Source: Pyrobaculum sp. 3827-6 | GTDB lineage: Archaea; Thermoproteota; Thermoprotei; Thermoproteales; Thermoproteaceae | Direction of reading: 5' to 3' | DNA: 64,000 nt | Assembly: GCF_025641885.1 (NCBI RefSeq) | Contig: NZ_JAOTQN010000001.1 | Location: 682,001 to 746,000 of the forward strand | Shown: in pieces, positions 9,344 to 16,849 of the stretch | How positions within the stretch are numbered: position 1 is the stretch's first letter | Layout: each line of letters starts with the position of its first letter | Notes under the pieces: model-generated | Seen by the model: the letters and a program-made list of their open reading frames with translations, nothing else | What the model was told of the DNA's origin: nothing | Databases searched by the model: none | Made by a program: the position numbers and the translations under genes

Positions 9344-10194
9344 ACATAGGCGTTGTACAAGAGGCGCTTAAAGGCGCCGCGCCCATACTCCTCGCAACCC
9401 TCGGAGCCGTCATAGGCCAGAGAGCCGGGGTCCTCAACCTAGGCCTCGAAGGCGTGGTGTACCTATCAGCCGCCGTCGCCGCCGCCGCAGGCCCCCCCTG
9501 GGGATACCCACTCGCCGTGGCCGTCGGAACCCTCTACAACCTCCTGTACTACCTCCTGGTCAACGACCTCGCGCTCAACCAGATACTGATGGGATTCGCC
9601 TTCACCATGATGGCGTATGGAGTGGGATCGCAGATTGCACGGCCGGCCGTGGGAAAACCCATAGAGAAGCCGTTAGTCCAGGGGGTGGAGATTTACCTAG
9701 CCGCGGTGCTCGTCGCCGTGGCTCTACACCTCCTGCTGAGGACCAGGCTAGGCGTGGCGATAAAGGCCTCCGGAGACGATCCCGCCTCCCTCGACTTAAT
9801 GGGCGTCGACGTGTACAGAATTAGGAAAATCGCAGGCGCGCTGGAGGGCGCGCTAGCCTCATCCGCCGGGGCCTACCTCGTGTTGATCTACTACGGAAGC
9901 TGGTCAGATCAGCTCGTGATGGGCTGGGGCACACTCGCAGTAGTCACAGCCATGATATCGCTCTGGAGCCCCCTACTAGCCGCGGGCGCCTCCATAATCC
10001 CCTCGCTCTTCATATCACTAGCCTACACCCTACAGAGACTAACAGAGGCATCTCCACACCTCCTCAACACCGTCCCATACCTAGCCTCGATAGCCGTGCT
10101 GGTGCTAGCCCAGCTGGCGGTGAGAAAGACGCGGCTAAGAGCCCTGGCGCCCAGATGGCTCGCCCGGCCCTACATCCGCGAAGAAAGAACGTAG
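9334..10194 (+). CDS. ABC permease, BMP/ribose type (second)
   Basis: 286 aa permease of the YufQ type, with the family motif GVLNLGLEG near residue 33 and a run of hydrophobic helices. I used ATG 9334 (MAVDIGVVQ), which overlaps the previous gene by 10 nt. The open frame extends further upstream in an unrelated, arginine/proline-rich translation that is a shadow of the first permease. It is the last gene of the BMP operon. A 21-bp stretch at its 3' end (gacgcggctaagagccctgg, about 10130) is repeated with two changes just after the stop (about 10219). Confidence 0.88.
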   Translation: MAVDIGVVQEALKGAAPILLATLGAVIGQRAGVLNLGLEGVVYLSAAVAAAAGPPWGYPLAVAVGTLYNLLYYLLVNDLALNQILMGFAFTMMAYGVGSQIARPAVGKPIEKPLVQGVEIYLAAVLVAVALHLLLRTRLGVAIKASGDDPASLDLMGVDVYRIRKIAGALEGALASSAGAYLVLIYYGSWSDQLVMGWGTLAVVTAMISLWSPLLAAGASIIPSLFISLAYTLQRLTEASPHLLNTVPYLASIAVLVLAQLAVRKTRLRALAPRWLARPYIREERT

Positions 10195-10785
10195 CCCCCA
10201 CAGCTGAGCTAATGCCAGACGCGGCTAAGGGCCCTGGGCACACGCAACCCACAGACTTAGCAACACCATACAAAACTATCTGCGGCTTCAACCCCGACTT
10301 GATCCGCTCTGCAGATGCGGCACTAACGACGCCAGCCCACATGCCCCCCACGGAGGCCGAAGCCGCCAGCCACACCTGCTCCCGGCGCGGCGCGTCGCCA
10401 GGGGGTTCAACGCGGCTTTTACATCAGCCTGGGGCGTGGTATATCGGCCATGCTCAGCATCACCGTCTCGACACGTCCCACAGCCTCTCCACAAATTCCT
10501 ACCACCACATCTATACGTGAAGACTAGACATGTCAAGGTGATAGGCGGGGCTGGACCGACGAGGCGCCGCGCCACCTCATCTACGCGGATCCGCTCTACG
10601 GTGTACAACGCCGGTAGAAAGGTCGACACCACCACCACGAAGGTATACATCTACGAGAGGTGCCTAACCCTTCCCGGCTGAAGCTGAGCTGATTCGTAAC
10701 AAGAATCATTTATAATTGAGCCAAGCGCGGTTGAGAGACGTTGAAGAGGCTAGAGCTTGTGTGCGCCGCGCTGGGCATATGCCAA
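10195..10785. other. Long non-coding gap before tRNA-Thr
   Basis: About 590 bp with no gene I can support. Open frames on both strands are arginine/threonine-rich and lack a promoter at the right spacing. A near-duplicate of the 3' end of the preceding permease gene is present near 10219. CTGA motifs near 10678-10692 have no matching C box. A hairpin gattc-gtaacaa-gaatc is near 10691-10707. It may contain the remains of a decayed gene. Confidence 0.35.
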
Positions 10786-10819
10786 AAAGCTTAAAAAGTC
10801 GTGGGAGATTTCTGGGGAG

Positions 10820-10914
10820 GCCCCGGTAGCTCAGCCCGGTTGGAGCGCCCAGGGGCGTAGCCCCGTGGAAGCCTCGTAAGCGGGAGGTCCCGGGTTCGAA
10901 TCCCGGCCGGGGCT
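10820..10914 (+). tRNA. tRNA-Thr(CGT) with intron in anticodon stem
   Basis: The acceptor arms GCCCCGG/CCGGGGC, D stem GCTC/GAGC and T arm CCGGG-TTCGAAT-CCCGG are all perfect. The anticodon loop is ctcgtaa, giving anticodon CGT (Thr, ACG codons). The 5' anticodon-stem strand is split: positions 27-29 (ccc) and 30-31 (gc) are separated by a 20-nt intron at 10851-10870, a non-canonical place. Removing it gives a 75-nt tRNA. The intron can fold (GGGGC/GCCCC) into part of a bulge-helix-bulge for the splicing endonuclease. CCA is not encoded. A TATA box (gcttaaaaag, about 10788-10797) lies about 28 nt upstream. Confidence 0.95.
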
Positions 10915-11011
10915 CTAGTAGTTTAACTGGTGGCGTCGGGCACGGCGCCGCGCTTCTCCGTTGGGGCGTACGTGCGTAGTGGGGTGTCTGGTGGCTGTGG
11001 GATGGAAAATG

Positions 11012-11019
11012 TTTTTATA
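11012..11019 (+). promoter_or_regulatory. TATA box of the S8 operon
   Basis: tttttata is centred about 25 nt before the ATG of the S8 gene. This supports a leaderless mRNA and the choice of ATG 11041 over an upstream in-frame GTG at 10930. Confidence 0.55.
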
Positions 11020-11040
11020 GCTGGTCCTTCGTCGGGGACT

Positions 11041-11433
11041 ATGGTGATGCTGGATATCCTGTCTAACGCCTTGATTGAGATAAAGAACGCCGAGGTGGTT
11101 GGCAGGAGGCAGGTGGTGATTTGGCCTGTAAATAAGCTGACGTACTACACCCTCCGTGTTTTGCAGAGGTACGGCTACGTTGGGGAGATTGAGTACATAG
11201 ACGACGGCAGGGGCGGCAAGTACATCGTCCAGCTACTCGGCAAGATAAACGACATCGGCCCCATCAAGCCGAGGTACCCTGTGAAGTACCGCGAGATTGT
11301 GCAGTGGGAGCAGAAGTTCCTCCCGGCGAGGCAGATAGGTCTGCTGATCCTCTCCACGAGCCAGGGCGTTGTGTCTCACGTAGAGGCTAAGGAGAGGAAA
11401 ATCGGGGGTGTCCTCCTGGCGTACGTCTACTAA
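11041..11433 (+). CDS. rps8p: Ribosomal protein S8 (uS8)
   Basis: 130 aa small-subunit protein that binds the central domain of 16S rRNA. The start [18 protein letters not shown] is the archaeal S8 N terminus. The C-terminal [11 protein letters not shown] segment corresponds to the conserved rRNA-binding STS-xG motif. The open frame extends 37 codons upstream, but that part spans the promoter. It opens a short operon S8-L32e-L19e-L18. In most archaea an L6 gene follows S8 directly; here L32e follows. Confidence 0.95.
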   Translation: MVMLDILSNALIEIKNAEVVGRRQVVIWPVNKLTYYTLRVLQRYGYVGEIEYIDDGRGGKYIVQLLGKINDIGPIKPRYPVKYREIVQWEQKFLPARQIGLLILSTSQGVVSHVEAKERKIGGVLLAYVY

Positions 11434-11464
11434 AGTTTTAATACTCGGGTAGTCCTGCCTCTTC

Positions 11465-11923
11465 GTGTCTAGGCCAAGGAGAGAGCTTCCCCAGCCTCTT
11501 AGGAGGTTGCTTAGGCTGAGGCAGTTGTTGAAGAGGAAGAAGCCTGACTTCGTTAGAATTGACCAGTGGCGGTACAAGAGGATTGAGGACAGCGGCTGGA
11601 GGAATCAGCGCACACTCGACAACAAGATAAGGAGGAAGTGGAAGGGCTGGCCGAGGCCTGTGGAGGCTGGGTATAGAAAACCGGCGGCCGTCAGGGGGCT
11701 CCACCCCAGCGGCTTTGTGGAGGTACTTGTTCACAACGTGGAGGAGCTGTCTAGGCTCGACCCGAAGATACACGCCGTCAGGATCGGGGGGACTGTGGGG
11801 TTGCGGAAGAGGATCGAGATTGTGAAGAAGGCGCGGGAGCTCGGCTTCTACGTGCTTAACCCCGGCAAGAGGGTGGAGGAGGCGCTTAGGAAAGAGTTAA
11901 ATACCGCACAGTCTGGGCAGTAG
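11465..11923 (+). CDS. rpl32e: Ribosomal protein L32e (eL32)
   Basis: 152 aa, GTG start, very basic N terminus. The L32e core is present: KPDFVRIDQWRYKRI, then GWRNQRTLDNKIRRKWKG and HPSGFVEVLVHN. The C-terminal part (AVRIGGTVGLRKRIEIVKKA) fits the family fold. It is a large-subunit protein found in archaea and eukaryotes. It lies 31 nt after S8 and 2 nt before L19e, so it is operonic. Confidence 0.95.
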   Translation: MSRPRRELPQPLRRLLRLRQLLKRKKPDFVRIDQWRYKRIEDSGWRNQRTLDNKIRRKWKGWPRPVEAGYRKPAAVRGLHPSGFVEVLVHNVEELSRLDPKIHAVRIGGTVGLRKRIEIVKKARELGFYVLNPGKRVEEALRKELNTAQSGQ

Positions 11924-11925
11924 CT

Positions 11926-12369
11926 ATGGTCGACGTCAAGAGGCTGGCCGCAGACATCTTGGGCGTGGGGGTCAGCCGGGTGAAGATCTCGCCTGAGGCC
12001 GCGGAGAAGGTCGAAGAGGTGGTGACCAAGGACGACGTGAGGGCTTTGATAGACCAGGGGCTTGTCTGGGCGGAGCACGAAAAGGGCGTCTCTAGGGGGA
12101 GGTGGCGCGTTAGGCATCTAAAAAAGAAGAAGGGCAGGAGGAGGGGGCACGGCAGCCGCAAGGGGAGGAGGACAGATGAGGAGGAGGTTTGGAAGAACAA
12201 GGTGAGGGCTATGAGGAGGTTTCTCAATACCCTCAAGCGGAGGGGGAAGCTGGAGCCAGCCGTGTGGCGCCAGCTGTACAAGATGGTGAAGGGCAACTAC
12301 TTCCGCGACCTTGACCACTTGAAGACATACATAAACGAGCACAAGTTGACAAAAGAGCCTGTGAGGTAG
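11926..12369 (+). CDS. rpl19e: Ribosomal protein L19e (eL19)
   Basis: 147 aa. The N-terminal domain ([18 protein letters not shown]) is followed by the basic RNA-binding linker with the [17 protein letters not shown] segment and a C-terminal helical region, all diagnostic for L19e. It starts 2 nt after L32e and ends 1 nt before L18. Confidence 0.95.
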   Translation: MVDVKRLAADILGVGVSRVKISPEAAEKVEEVVTKDDVRALIDQGLVWAEHEKGVSRGRWRVRHLKKKKGRRRGHGSRKGRRTDEEEVWKNKVRAMRRFLNTLKRRGKLEPAVWRQLYKMVKGNYFRDLDHLKTYINEHKLTKEPVR

Positions 12370-12370
12370 T

Positions 12371-12988
12371 ATGGCGCGGGGCGGCAGATACAAGGTGCCC
12401 TTTAGGCGGAGGAGGGAGGGCATCACAAACTACAGGAAGAGGAGGAGGTACCTCCTCTCCAGGAAGCCGAGGCTCGTCGTGAGGAAGACTAATAGACACA
12501 TAATCGCGCAGGTGGTGGTGGCGAAGCCGCAGGGCGACGTCACGGTGGCCGGCGCAGATACGAAAATCCTCACGAAGTTCGGATGGAAAGGCGATGAGAA
12601 CAACACCGCGGCGGCCTACCTCCTCGGGCTCGTCGTGGGCTACAAGGCGAGGGCCCGCGGGGTGAAGGAGGCAATCCTCGACATAGGTCTCCACAGGCCT
12701 ACCCCCGGGGCGAGGGTATTCGCAGTTCTGAAGGGGGCTCTCGACGCGGGGCTTGAAATCCCCCACGGCGAGGACGTGCTACCGGACGAGGAGAGGATAA
12801 AGGGAGAACACGTGGCGCAGTACGCAGAGAAGCTAAAGGAGGAGAACCCCGAGGCGTACAAGGCTAGGTTCAGCAGATACCTCCAGAGAGGGCTGGAGCC
12901 GGAGAGGCTCCCGGAGCACTTCGACGAGGTAAAGAAGAAAATAGTAGAACACTACGAGAAGAAGCTCGCCAAGGCCGCCGCACAATAG
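12371..12988 (+). CDS. rpl18p: Ribosomal protein L18 (uL18)
   Basis: 205 aa, the longer archaeal/eukaryotic form (L18/L5e) that binds 5S rRNA. The N-terminal [16 protein letters not shown] and [21 protein letters not shown] segments and the mid-protein [12 protein letters not shown] are characteristic. It is the last gene of this r-protein cluster. S5, L30 and L15, which usually follow, are not here; a tRNA gene comes next. Confidence 0.94.
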   Translation: MARGGRYKVPFRRRREGITNYRKRRRYLLSRKPRLVVRKTNRHIIAQVVVAKPQGDVTVAGADTKILTKFGWKGDENNTAAAYLLGLVVGYKARARGVKEAILDIGLHRPTPGARVFAVLKGALDAGLEIPHGEDVLPDEERIKGEHVAQYAEKLKEENPEAYKARFSRYLQRGLEPERLPEHFDEVKKKIVEHYEKKLAKAAAQ

Positions 12989-13018
12989 TTTTAACCCCAA
13001 CACCCTCATCCATCTGAG

Positions 13019-13072
13019 TGCCGCCGGAGAGCCGCTCCCAGCGGCCCCATGAGAGGCGGTTCCCCGGCCTCT
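13019..13072 (+). ncRNA. Candidate structured small RNA or terminator structure
   Basis: GC-rich segment able to form ccgct-ccc-agcgg (13032-13044) inside an outer stem ccgcc/ggcgg (13021-13025 with 13055-13059), with GA-rich internal-loop strands. An alternative 3' hairpin is agaggc/gcctct (13052-13057 with 13067-13072), followed by Ts. A TATA-like agttttaac (about 12987-12995) sits about 25-30 nt before the stem. It could be a small RNA or the end of the ribosomal transcript; nothing identifies a family. Confidence 0.25.
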
Positions 13073-13115
13073 TTAAATAGAAAGACTTAAAAACACGGTG
13101 TAAACACTAGGCGAG

Positions 13116-13210
13116 GCCCCGGTAGCTCAGCTCGGTCGGAGCGCCCAGGGGCAAAGCCCCGCGTCTGCCTTGTAAGCGGGAGGTCCCGGGTTCGAATCCC
13201 GGCCGGGGCT
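13116..13210 (+). tRNA. tRNA-Thr(TGT) with intron in anticodon stem
   Basis: Nearly the same body as the tRNA-Thr at 10.8 kb, with identical acceptor, D-stem and T-arm pairs. The anticodon loop cttgtaa gives anticodon TGT (Thr). A 20-nt intron (13147-13166) interrupts the 5' strand of the anticodon stem at the same 29/30 position, and removing it restores CCCGC/GCGGG and a 75-nt tRNA. A TATA-like cttaaaaac (13085-13093) lies about 27 nt upstream. CCA is not encoded. Confidence 0.95.
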
Positions 13211-13248
13211 CTTACGGAACTTTACACATGGCGCTTCGCTTCTCTACA

Positions 13249-13800
13249 TGCCTTTAGAGAGGGGGGTATACAGGCTGGCGCGGCAACCTGCCCTACTATT
13301 AAGATTGAAGTTAGCGGTGAGGCTGGGTCGCCGCGTGCGGCTTCTGGAGTTGAGGAACGAGGTGGAGTCCCTCAGCCAGCCTCCCTTCCCGCTCTCCCGT
13401 GACCTGTAGGGGGGCTTCTGGCGGTGTGGAGGGAGGTGGTGCTGGCGTACGACAGATTCGGCACACCAGTCTCCGTGGACCTAGACACTGCTCGCAATCC
13501 ACGGGGTGGTTAATGGCGCATCTGGCTTGGGCAATTCCTGGACTGCGGGTAGCTGGACGGGGGTGCTGACGGGGGCTGACCTAGACGCTGGCTTCGTGGT
13601 GGAACCTGGGGCGAGATCCACATGTCCCTCGCGAGGCGCTACCTGGAGCTCTGCGGCATGTGTCGCCTTGACTGCCGCCTTTCTGAGCGGAAGCCGGCGG
13701 AGCTGTACGCCGCTGAGCCTTGCGAGGCTGGGTGCGGAGCGGGGTGCGCCGTGGTGACCGGGGACTGCGACGCGGCAGGTGCTATTAAAGACTGCGCCGT
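13249..13800 (+). pseudogene. Decayed protein-coding remnant
   Basis: Protein-like stretches appear in different frames in sequence: one from ATG 13249 (YRLARQPALLLRLKLAVRL, to a stop at about 13408), one just after it in another frame (AVWREVVLAYDRFGTPVSVD), and one from about 13622 with several Cys residues (RYLELCGMCRLDCRLSERK). No single frame runs through. This pattern fits one or two genes broken by frameshifts. The family was not recognised. The remnant lies between a tRNA-Thr gene and a degenerate tRNA-Thr 3' piece, so it may belong to an old insertion. Confidence 0.35.
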
Positions 13801-14009
13801 CCTTCTGTTTAGAGGTGGGAGGTTTTGGTGTGCTCATAGCAGTACAACTTAAAGAAAAGTGGGTTCTAGTGGACGTGCGGTGGGTTGGGTTGGTGTTCGC
13901 GGCTGTTGCTATGGGGCAGGAAACAGGCGACGTGGTTAATTACCTATTCGCCACATTCTCGCTGATAACGTCCCCGACGTACTGCATTCGTGGAATCTTC
14001 AATGGCTAG
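13779..14009 (+). CDS. Possible small hydrophobic protein
   Basis: 76 codons with one hydrophobic stretch (VLVDVRWVGLVFAAVAM). The stop overlaps the start region of the next membrane-protein gene by 8 nt (ATG at 14002, TAG at 14007-14009). Such an overlap is common for real gene pairs, but the N-terminal part lies in the decayed region and the start is uncertain. No homology was recognised. Confidence 0.25.
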   Translation: MLLKTAPSFCLEVGGFGVLIAVQLKEKWVLVDVRWVGLVFAAVAMGQETGDVVNYLFATFSLITSPTYCIRGIFNG

Positions 14010-14337
14010 GGTTTTTTCGCCTCCCCTCCTCGCTCTTATACTTGGAATAGCGGTATCAATAATTTTCTTGCGGAGTAGGGGGGTGCCGCTTTATGTTTAT
14101 CTATTTAATCTTGCGGTATTTTTAGCAATATACATAATTGCTTGGTACATAGCCACTGTGAAGCAACTAAGTGATTGGCCTCTTGTTATGTTGACATTAT
14201 TCTATCTTCTTGTATATGACAAAGATCCTTTTGAGGACTTTTTGTTTATTGTGGGCGTGTATGCGTCAGCCTTAATATTCCTCCTATTGGATTGGCTGGA
14301 GAGGAGGGCGAAGAGCTCTGCCCAGCTATCTAGCTGA
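14002..14337 (+). CDS. Small four-helix membrane protein, unknown
   Basis: 111 aa from ATG 14002 (an in-frame GTG at 13990 is the alternative). It has about four membrane segments (near residues 5-25, 32-55, 62-75, 80-98) and a short basic C terminus. Base composition is clearly more AT-rich than in the neighbours (many ttt, tat and ata codons), which suggests foreign origin. It sits between a tRNA-Thr gene and a decayed tRNA-Thr fragment and may be the last intact gene of an eroded insertion. Confidence 0.45.
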   Translation: MARVFSPPLLALILGIAVSIIFLRSRGVPLYVYLFNLAVFLAIYIIAWYIATVKQLSDWPLVMLTLFYLLVYDKDPFEDFLFIVGVYASALIFLLLDWLERRAKSSAQLSS

Positions 14338-14393
14338 TTGACGCTGTGGGCTTGCTTGGACTTGGTTTGGGAGGAGATTTGAGTTTGGTAGTC

Positions 14394-14434
14394 TAATAAG
14401 CAGGAGTCTGGGGTTTGAATCTGGCTGTGGCTCT
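14394..14434 (+). pseudogene. Degenerate tRNA-Thr 3' fragment
   Basis: The sequence aagcaggagtctggggtttg and the bases after it line up with the 3' half of both tRNA-Thr genes, from the anticodon stem through the T arm and acceptor to ggctct, at roughly three-quarters identity. Most changes are C-to-T or G-to-A like, plus one single-base indel. The T arm no longer pairs, so it is not functional. It is best explained as an old attachment-site copy left by an element that integrated into tRNA-Thr. Confidence 0.6.
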
Positions 14435-15215
14435 AGTCTCTGTAGTGTTCTTTTGATGGGAATTTCCCGGTCTTTACGTCTTCTACGTACTGCCTCACTG
14501 CGTTGCGGATAGCCTCTGCCACATCTGCGTATTTTTTCGCAAATGAGGGGGGCCTCTCAGAGAGCCCCACGACGTCGTGTAATACAAGTATCTGGCCGTC
14601 GCAGTGGGGCCCCGCCCCGATGCATATAGTGGGCACGTCTACCTTCTCCGTGATTTCCTTTGCGAGGGAGGCAGGTACGAATTCAATCACAATGGCGAAG
14701 GCCCCGGCGTCTCTGAGTGCTTTTGCGTCTTCAAGCACCTTGCGCCTCTGCTCCTCCGTCTTCCCGATGAGCCTAAAGCCGCCTAGTGCCAGCACCCGCT
14801 GTGGGTTGAGGCCGATGTGGCCCATCACAGGTATGCCGGCCTTGACTAGTTTCTGGACGATGTGGGCGTATTCGGACCCTCCTTCTAGCTTCACGGCGTC
14901 GGCGCCGGCTTTTATGAGCTTCGCCGCGTTTTTCAACGCGTCTCTTGGCCCGGTTTCGTAGGTCATGAAGGGCATGTCGGCGACCACCAAGGCCCTCGGC
15001 TTCGCCCTGGCGACGGCTTGCGTGTGTCTCACCATGTCGGCGAGGGTGACTCCGAGTGTGTTGGGTAGCCCCAGCACGACCATGCCGAGGGAGTCCCCTA
15101 CCAGAATCCCGTCGACGCCGGCCTCGTCCACCAGCTTGGCTGTGGGGTAGTCGTACGCCGTGATCCAGACGTAGGGGCCTCCCCCCTTTGTGAAGTCGGA
15201 GATCCGCCTCCTCAC
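14433..15215 (-). CDS. panB: Ketopantoate hydroxymethyltransferase
   Basis: Converts 2-oxoisovalerate and methylene-tetrahydro(methano)pterin to ketopantoate, the first step toward CoA. 260 aa from GTG 15215. The N-terminal region WITAYDYPTAKLVDEAGVDG and VGDSLGMVVLG carry Mg-binding residues. KLEGG, PVMGHIGLNPQ and the C-terminal ICIGAGPHCDGQILVLHD are all PanB signatures. I set the start at GTG 15215 because the open frame beyond it runs into the divergent promoter, and a TATA box on this strand is about 22 nt away. It is divergent from the panE-like gene. Confidence 0.93.
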   Translation of the reverse strand: MRRRISDFTKGGGPYVWITAYDYPTAKLVDEAGVDGILVGDSLGMVVLGLPNTLGVTLADMVRHTQAVARAKPRALVVADMPFMTYETGPRDALKNAAKLIKAGADAVKLEGGSEYAHIVQKLVKAGIPVMGHIGLNPQRVLALGGFRLIGKTEEQRRKVLEDAKALRDAGAFAIVIEFVPASLAKEITEKVDVPTICIGAGPHCDGQILVLHDVVGLSERPPSFAKKYADVAEAIRNAVRQYVEDVKTGKFPSKEHYRD

Positions 15216-15246
15216 AGTGTAATATACCCCCAGGTTTATATCATTC
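15216..15246. promoter_or_regulatory. Overlapping divergent promoters of panB and panE
   Basis: Only 31 bp separate the two start codons. On the plus strand taatata (15220-15226) is about 24 nt before the panE GTG. On the minus strand tataaa (complement of 15235-15240) is about 22 nt before the panB GTG. Each gene's TATA box therefore lies next to the other gene's start, both mRNAs are expected to be leaderless, and the two polymerases would compete. Confidence 0.55.
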
Positions 15247-16083
15247 GTGTTTCGCGTTGTGGGGCTCGGCGCGGTGGGGTCGCTGTTTACGTACTTCCTC
15301 AACCGCGCCGGCTACGTGCCAGCCGCGGTCCAGAGGCGGCCCTGTGGCGAGTATCTCTTCTGCGTGGACGGCGGGTGCGAGAGGCTGAGGTTCGCCGCGG
15401 CGGGGGCGGAGGAGGCGAGGTACACCGTGGTGGCGGTCAAGGCCTACGACTCGGCCTCCGCTGTCCCGCATCTGCGGGGTGTCGCCGTCGTGGCGCAGAA
15501 CGGCGTGGGGGGCTTCGAGGCGATTAGGGAGGCGTATCCCAACAGCGTCGCCGCCGTGGTGACTTACGGCGTCTACAGAGAGGGGTGTAGGTCGGAGCTG
15601 AGGGGGGTGGGGGAGATATACCTGCCGCGCGACGCGGCGGAGCTGGGGGATGTGCTGAGGGGCGGCGGGGCGAGGGTTGTCTTGGTGGATGACGTGGAGC
15701 CTTACCGCTGGCTTAAGCTGGCTGTCAACGCTGCTATTAATGCCATAACTGCGATACTGCAGGTTCCAAACGGCGTGGTGGCTGAGGTGGGGCACGCCCG
15801 CGACTTGGCGCGGGCCGTGGTGGCGGAAGTGGTGCGTGTGGCCGATGCACTGGGAGTGAAGATGCCCGCCGACCCCTTTGAGGAGGTGCTCCGCGTGGCC
15901 GCGGCGACTGCGGGGAATATTTCGTCTACCGCGCGGGATCTGGCCAGGTGCGTCAGGACCGAGGTGGATTTTATCAACGGCGCTGTTGTTAAGTACGGAG
16001 AGGCGCTGGGGGTGGCCACGCCGGTCAACGCCGCGTTGCTCCAGCTGATCAAGACGAGGGAGGCGCTGTGCGGCCGTGGGTAG
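15247..16083 (+). CDS. panE: Ketopantoate reductase (PanE/ApbA-like)
   Basis: Reduces ketopantoate to pantoate using NAD(P)H. 278 aa. The N-terminal Rossmann motif GLGAVGSLF is at about residues 6-14. The conserved AQNGVGG segment contains the active-site Asn. WLKLAVNAAINAITAI in the C-terminal domain contains the catalytic Lys and substrate-binding Asn residues. Its placement between panB and pantoate kinase confirms the role. GTG start, and it overlaps the next gene by 8 nt. Confidence 0.92.
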   Translation: MFRVVGLGAVGSLFTYFLNRAGYVPAAVQRRPCGEYLFCVDGGCERLRFAAAGAEEARYTVVAVKAYDSASAVPHLRGVAVVAQNGVGGFEAIREAYPNSVAAVVTYGVYREGCRSELRGVGEIYLPRDAAELGDVLRGGGARVVLVDDVEPYRWLKLAVNAAINAITAILQVPNGVVAEVGHARDLARAVVAEVVRVADALGVKMPADPFEEVLRVAAATAGNISSTARDLARCVRTEVDFINGAVVKYGEALGVATPVNAALLQLIKTREALCGRG

Positions 16084-16849
16084 GAGGCTCTTCATCCCCC
16101 ACCACGTGACGGGGTTCTGGGTCCCGGTGTACACGGATAACCCAATTACCACGGGGTCCCTCGGCGTGGGGGTTCTAGTCGGCGGGGCGGTCGCCAGCTA
16201 CGTGCCTGGGGGCGTCTGGTACAACGACACTCCGCTTGAGGGGGGCCTGGGCGTGAGAATATCGTCGCAGTTCCCCCTGGGGTACGGCTACGCCGCCTCG
16301 GCGGTGGTCTCCATAGCCAAGGCAGTTGGGGAGCTGGGCCTCTCCCGCGAGGCCTTCGCAAAGGCGCACGTAGAGGAAGTGTCCAGGAGGACTGGTCTGG
16401 GGGATGTTCTGGCAATATACACCGGCGGGTGTCTGGTGGTGAGGGTGAGGCCCGGCGCGCCGGGGGTCGGGGAGGCCTACTCCCTGCCCTGTCCAGCTGT
16501 GTACGTGGTGACTCTGGATCTCGCGAGGGTGGACACCGGGGTGGTGCTCCAGACCCGGCACGAGGCGCTGGTGAAGGCCGGCGGCGAGGCTTATAGAGCG
16601 TTTATGAAGAACCCCTCCTTCCAGACGTTTCTGCACCTCGCCGCCGAGTTCTCTAGGAGGGTTGGATTTCTGGACGAGCGGTTGGAGGCTTTGGAGAGGC
16701 ATAGGGGGGTCTTGGGGCTTTTTGTTAAAAAGGGGGTGGCCGCGGTCTTCGTCGAGAGGGAGTGGGCGCTGGACGTGGCCCGGATCGCCGAGAGGCTTGG
16801 CCGGGTTCACCTAGAGCCTCTGAGGGAGCTACGCGTTGCGTGGATCTAG
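16076..16849 (+). CDS. Pantoate kinase (GHMP family)
   Basis: Archaeal pantoate kinase (PoK) phosphorylates pantoate to 4-phosphopantoate, replacing the bacterial order of steps. 257 aa, GTG start overlapping panE. The early segment [20 protein letters not shown] is typical of archaeal PoK. The GHMP ATP-binding loop is at [14 protein letters not shown]. The substrate-loop region [11 protein letters not shown] follows. Its 3' end overlaps that of the convergent phosphopantothenate synthetase gene by 21 nt. The context of three other pathway genes makes the assignment strong. Confidence 0.9.
   Translation: MGRRLFIPHHVTGFWVPVYTDNPITTGSLGVGVLVGGAVASYVPGGVWYNDTPLEGGLGVRISSQFPLGYGYAASAVVSIAKAVGELGLSREAFAKAHVEEVSRRTGLGDVLAIYTGGCLVVRVRPGAPGVGEAYSLPCPAVYVVTLDLARVDTGVVLQTRHEALVKAGGEAYRAFMKNPSFQTFLHLAAEFSRRVGFLDERLEALERHRGVLGLFVKKGVAAVFVEREWALDVARIAERLGRVHLEPLRELRVAWI

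Noticed and set aside
10288-10681. Open frames on both strands in the gap before tRNA-Thr
   Set aside because: Low-complexity Arg/Thr/Pro translations, no promoter at the usual spacing and no recognisable domain.
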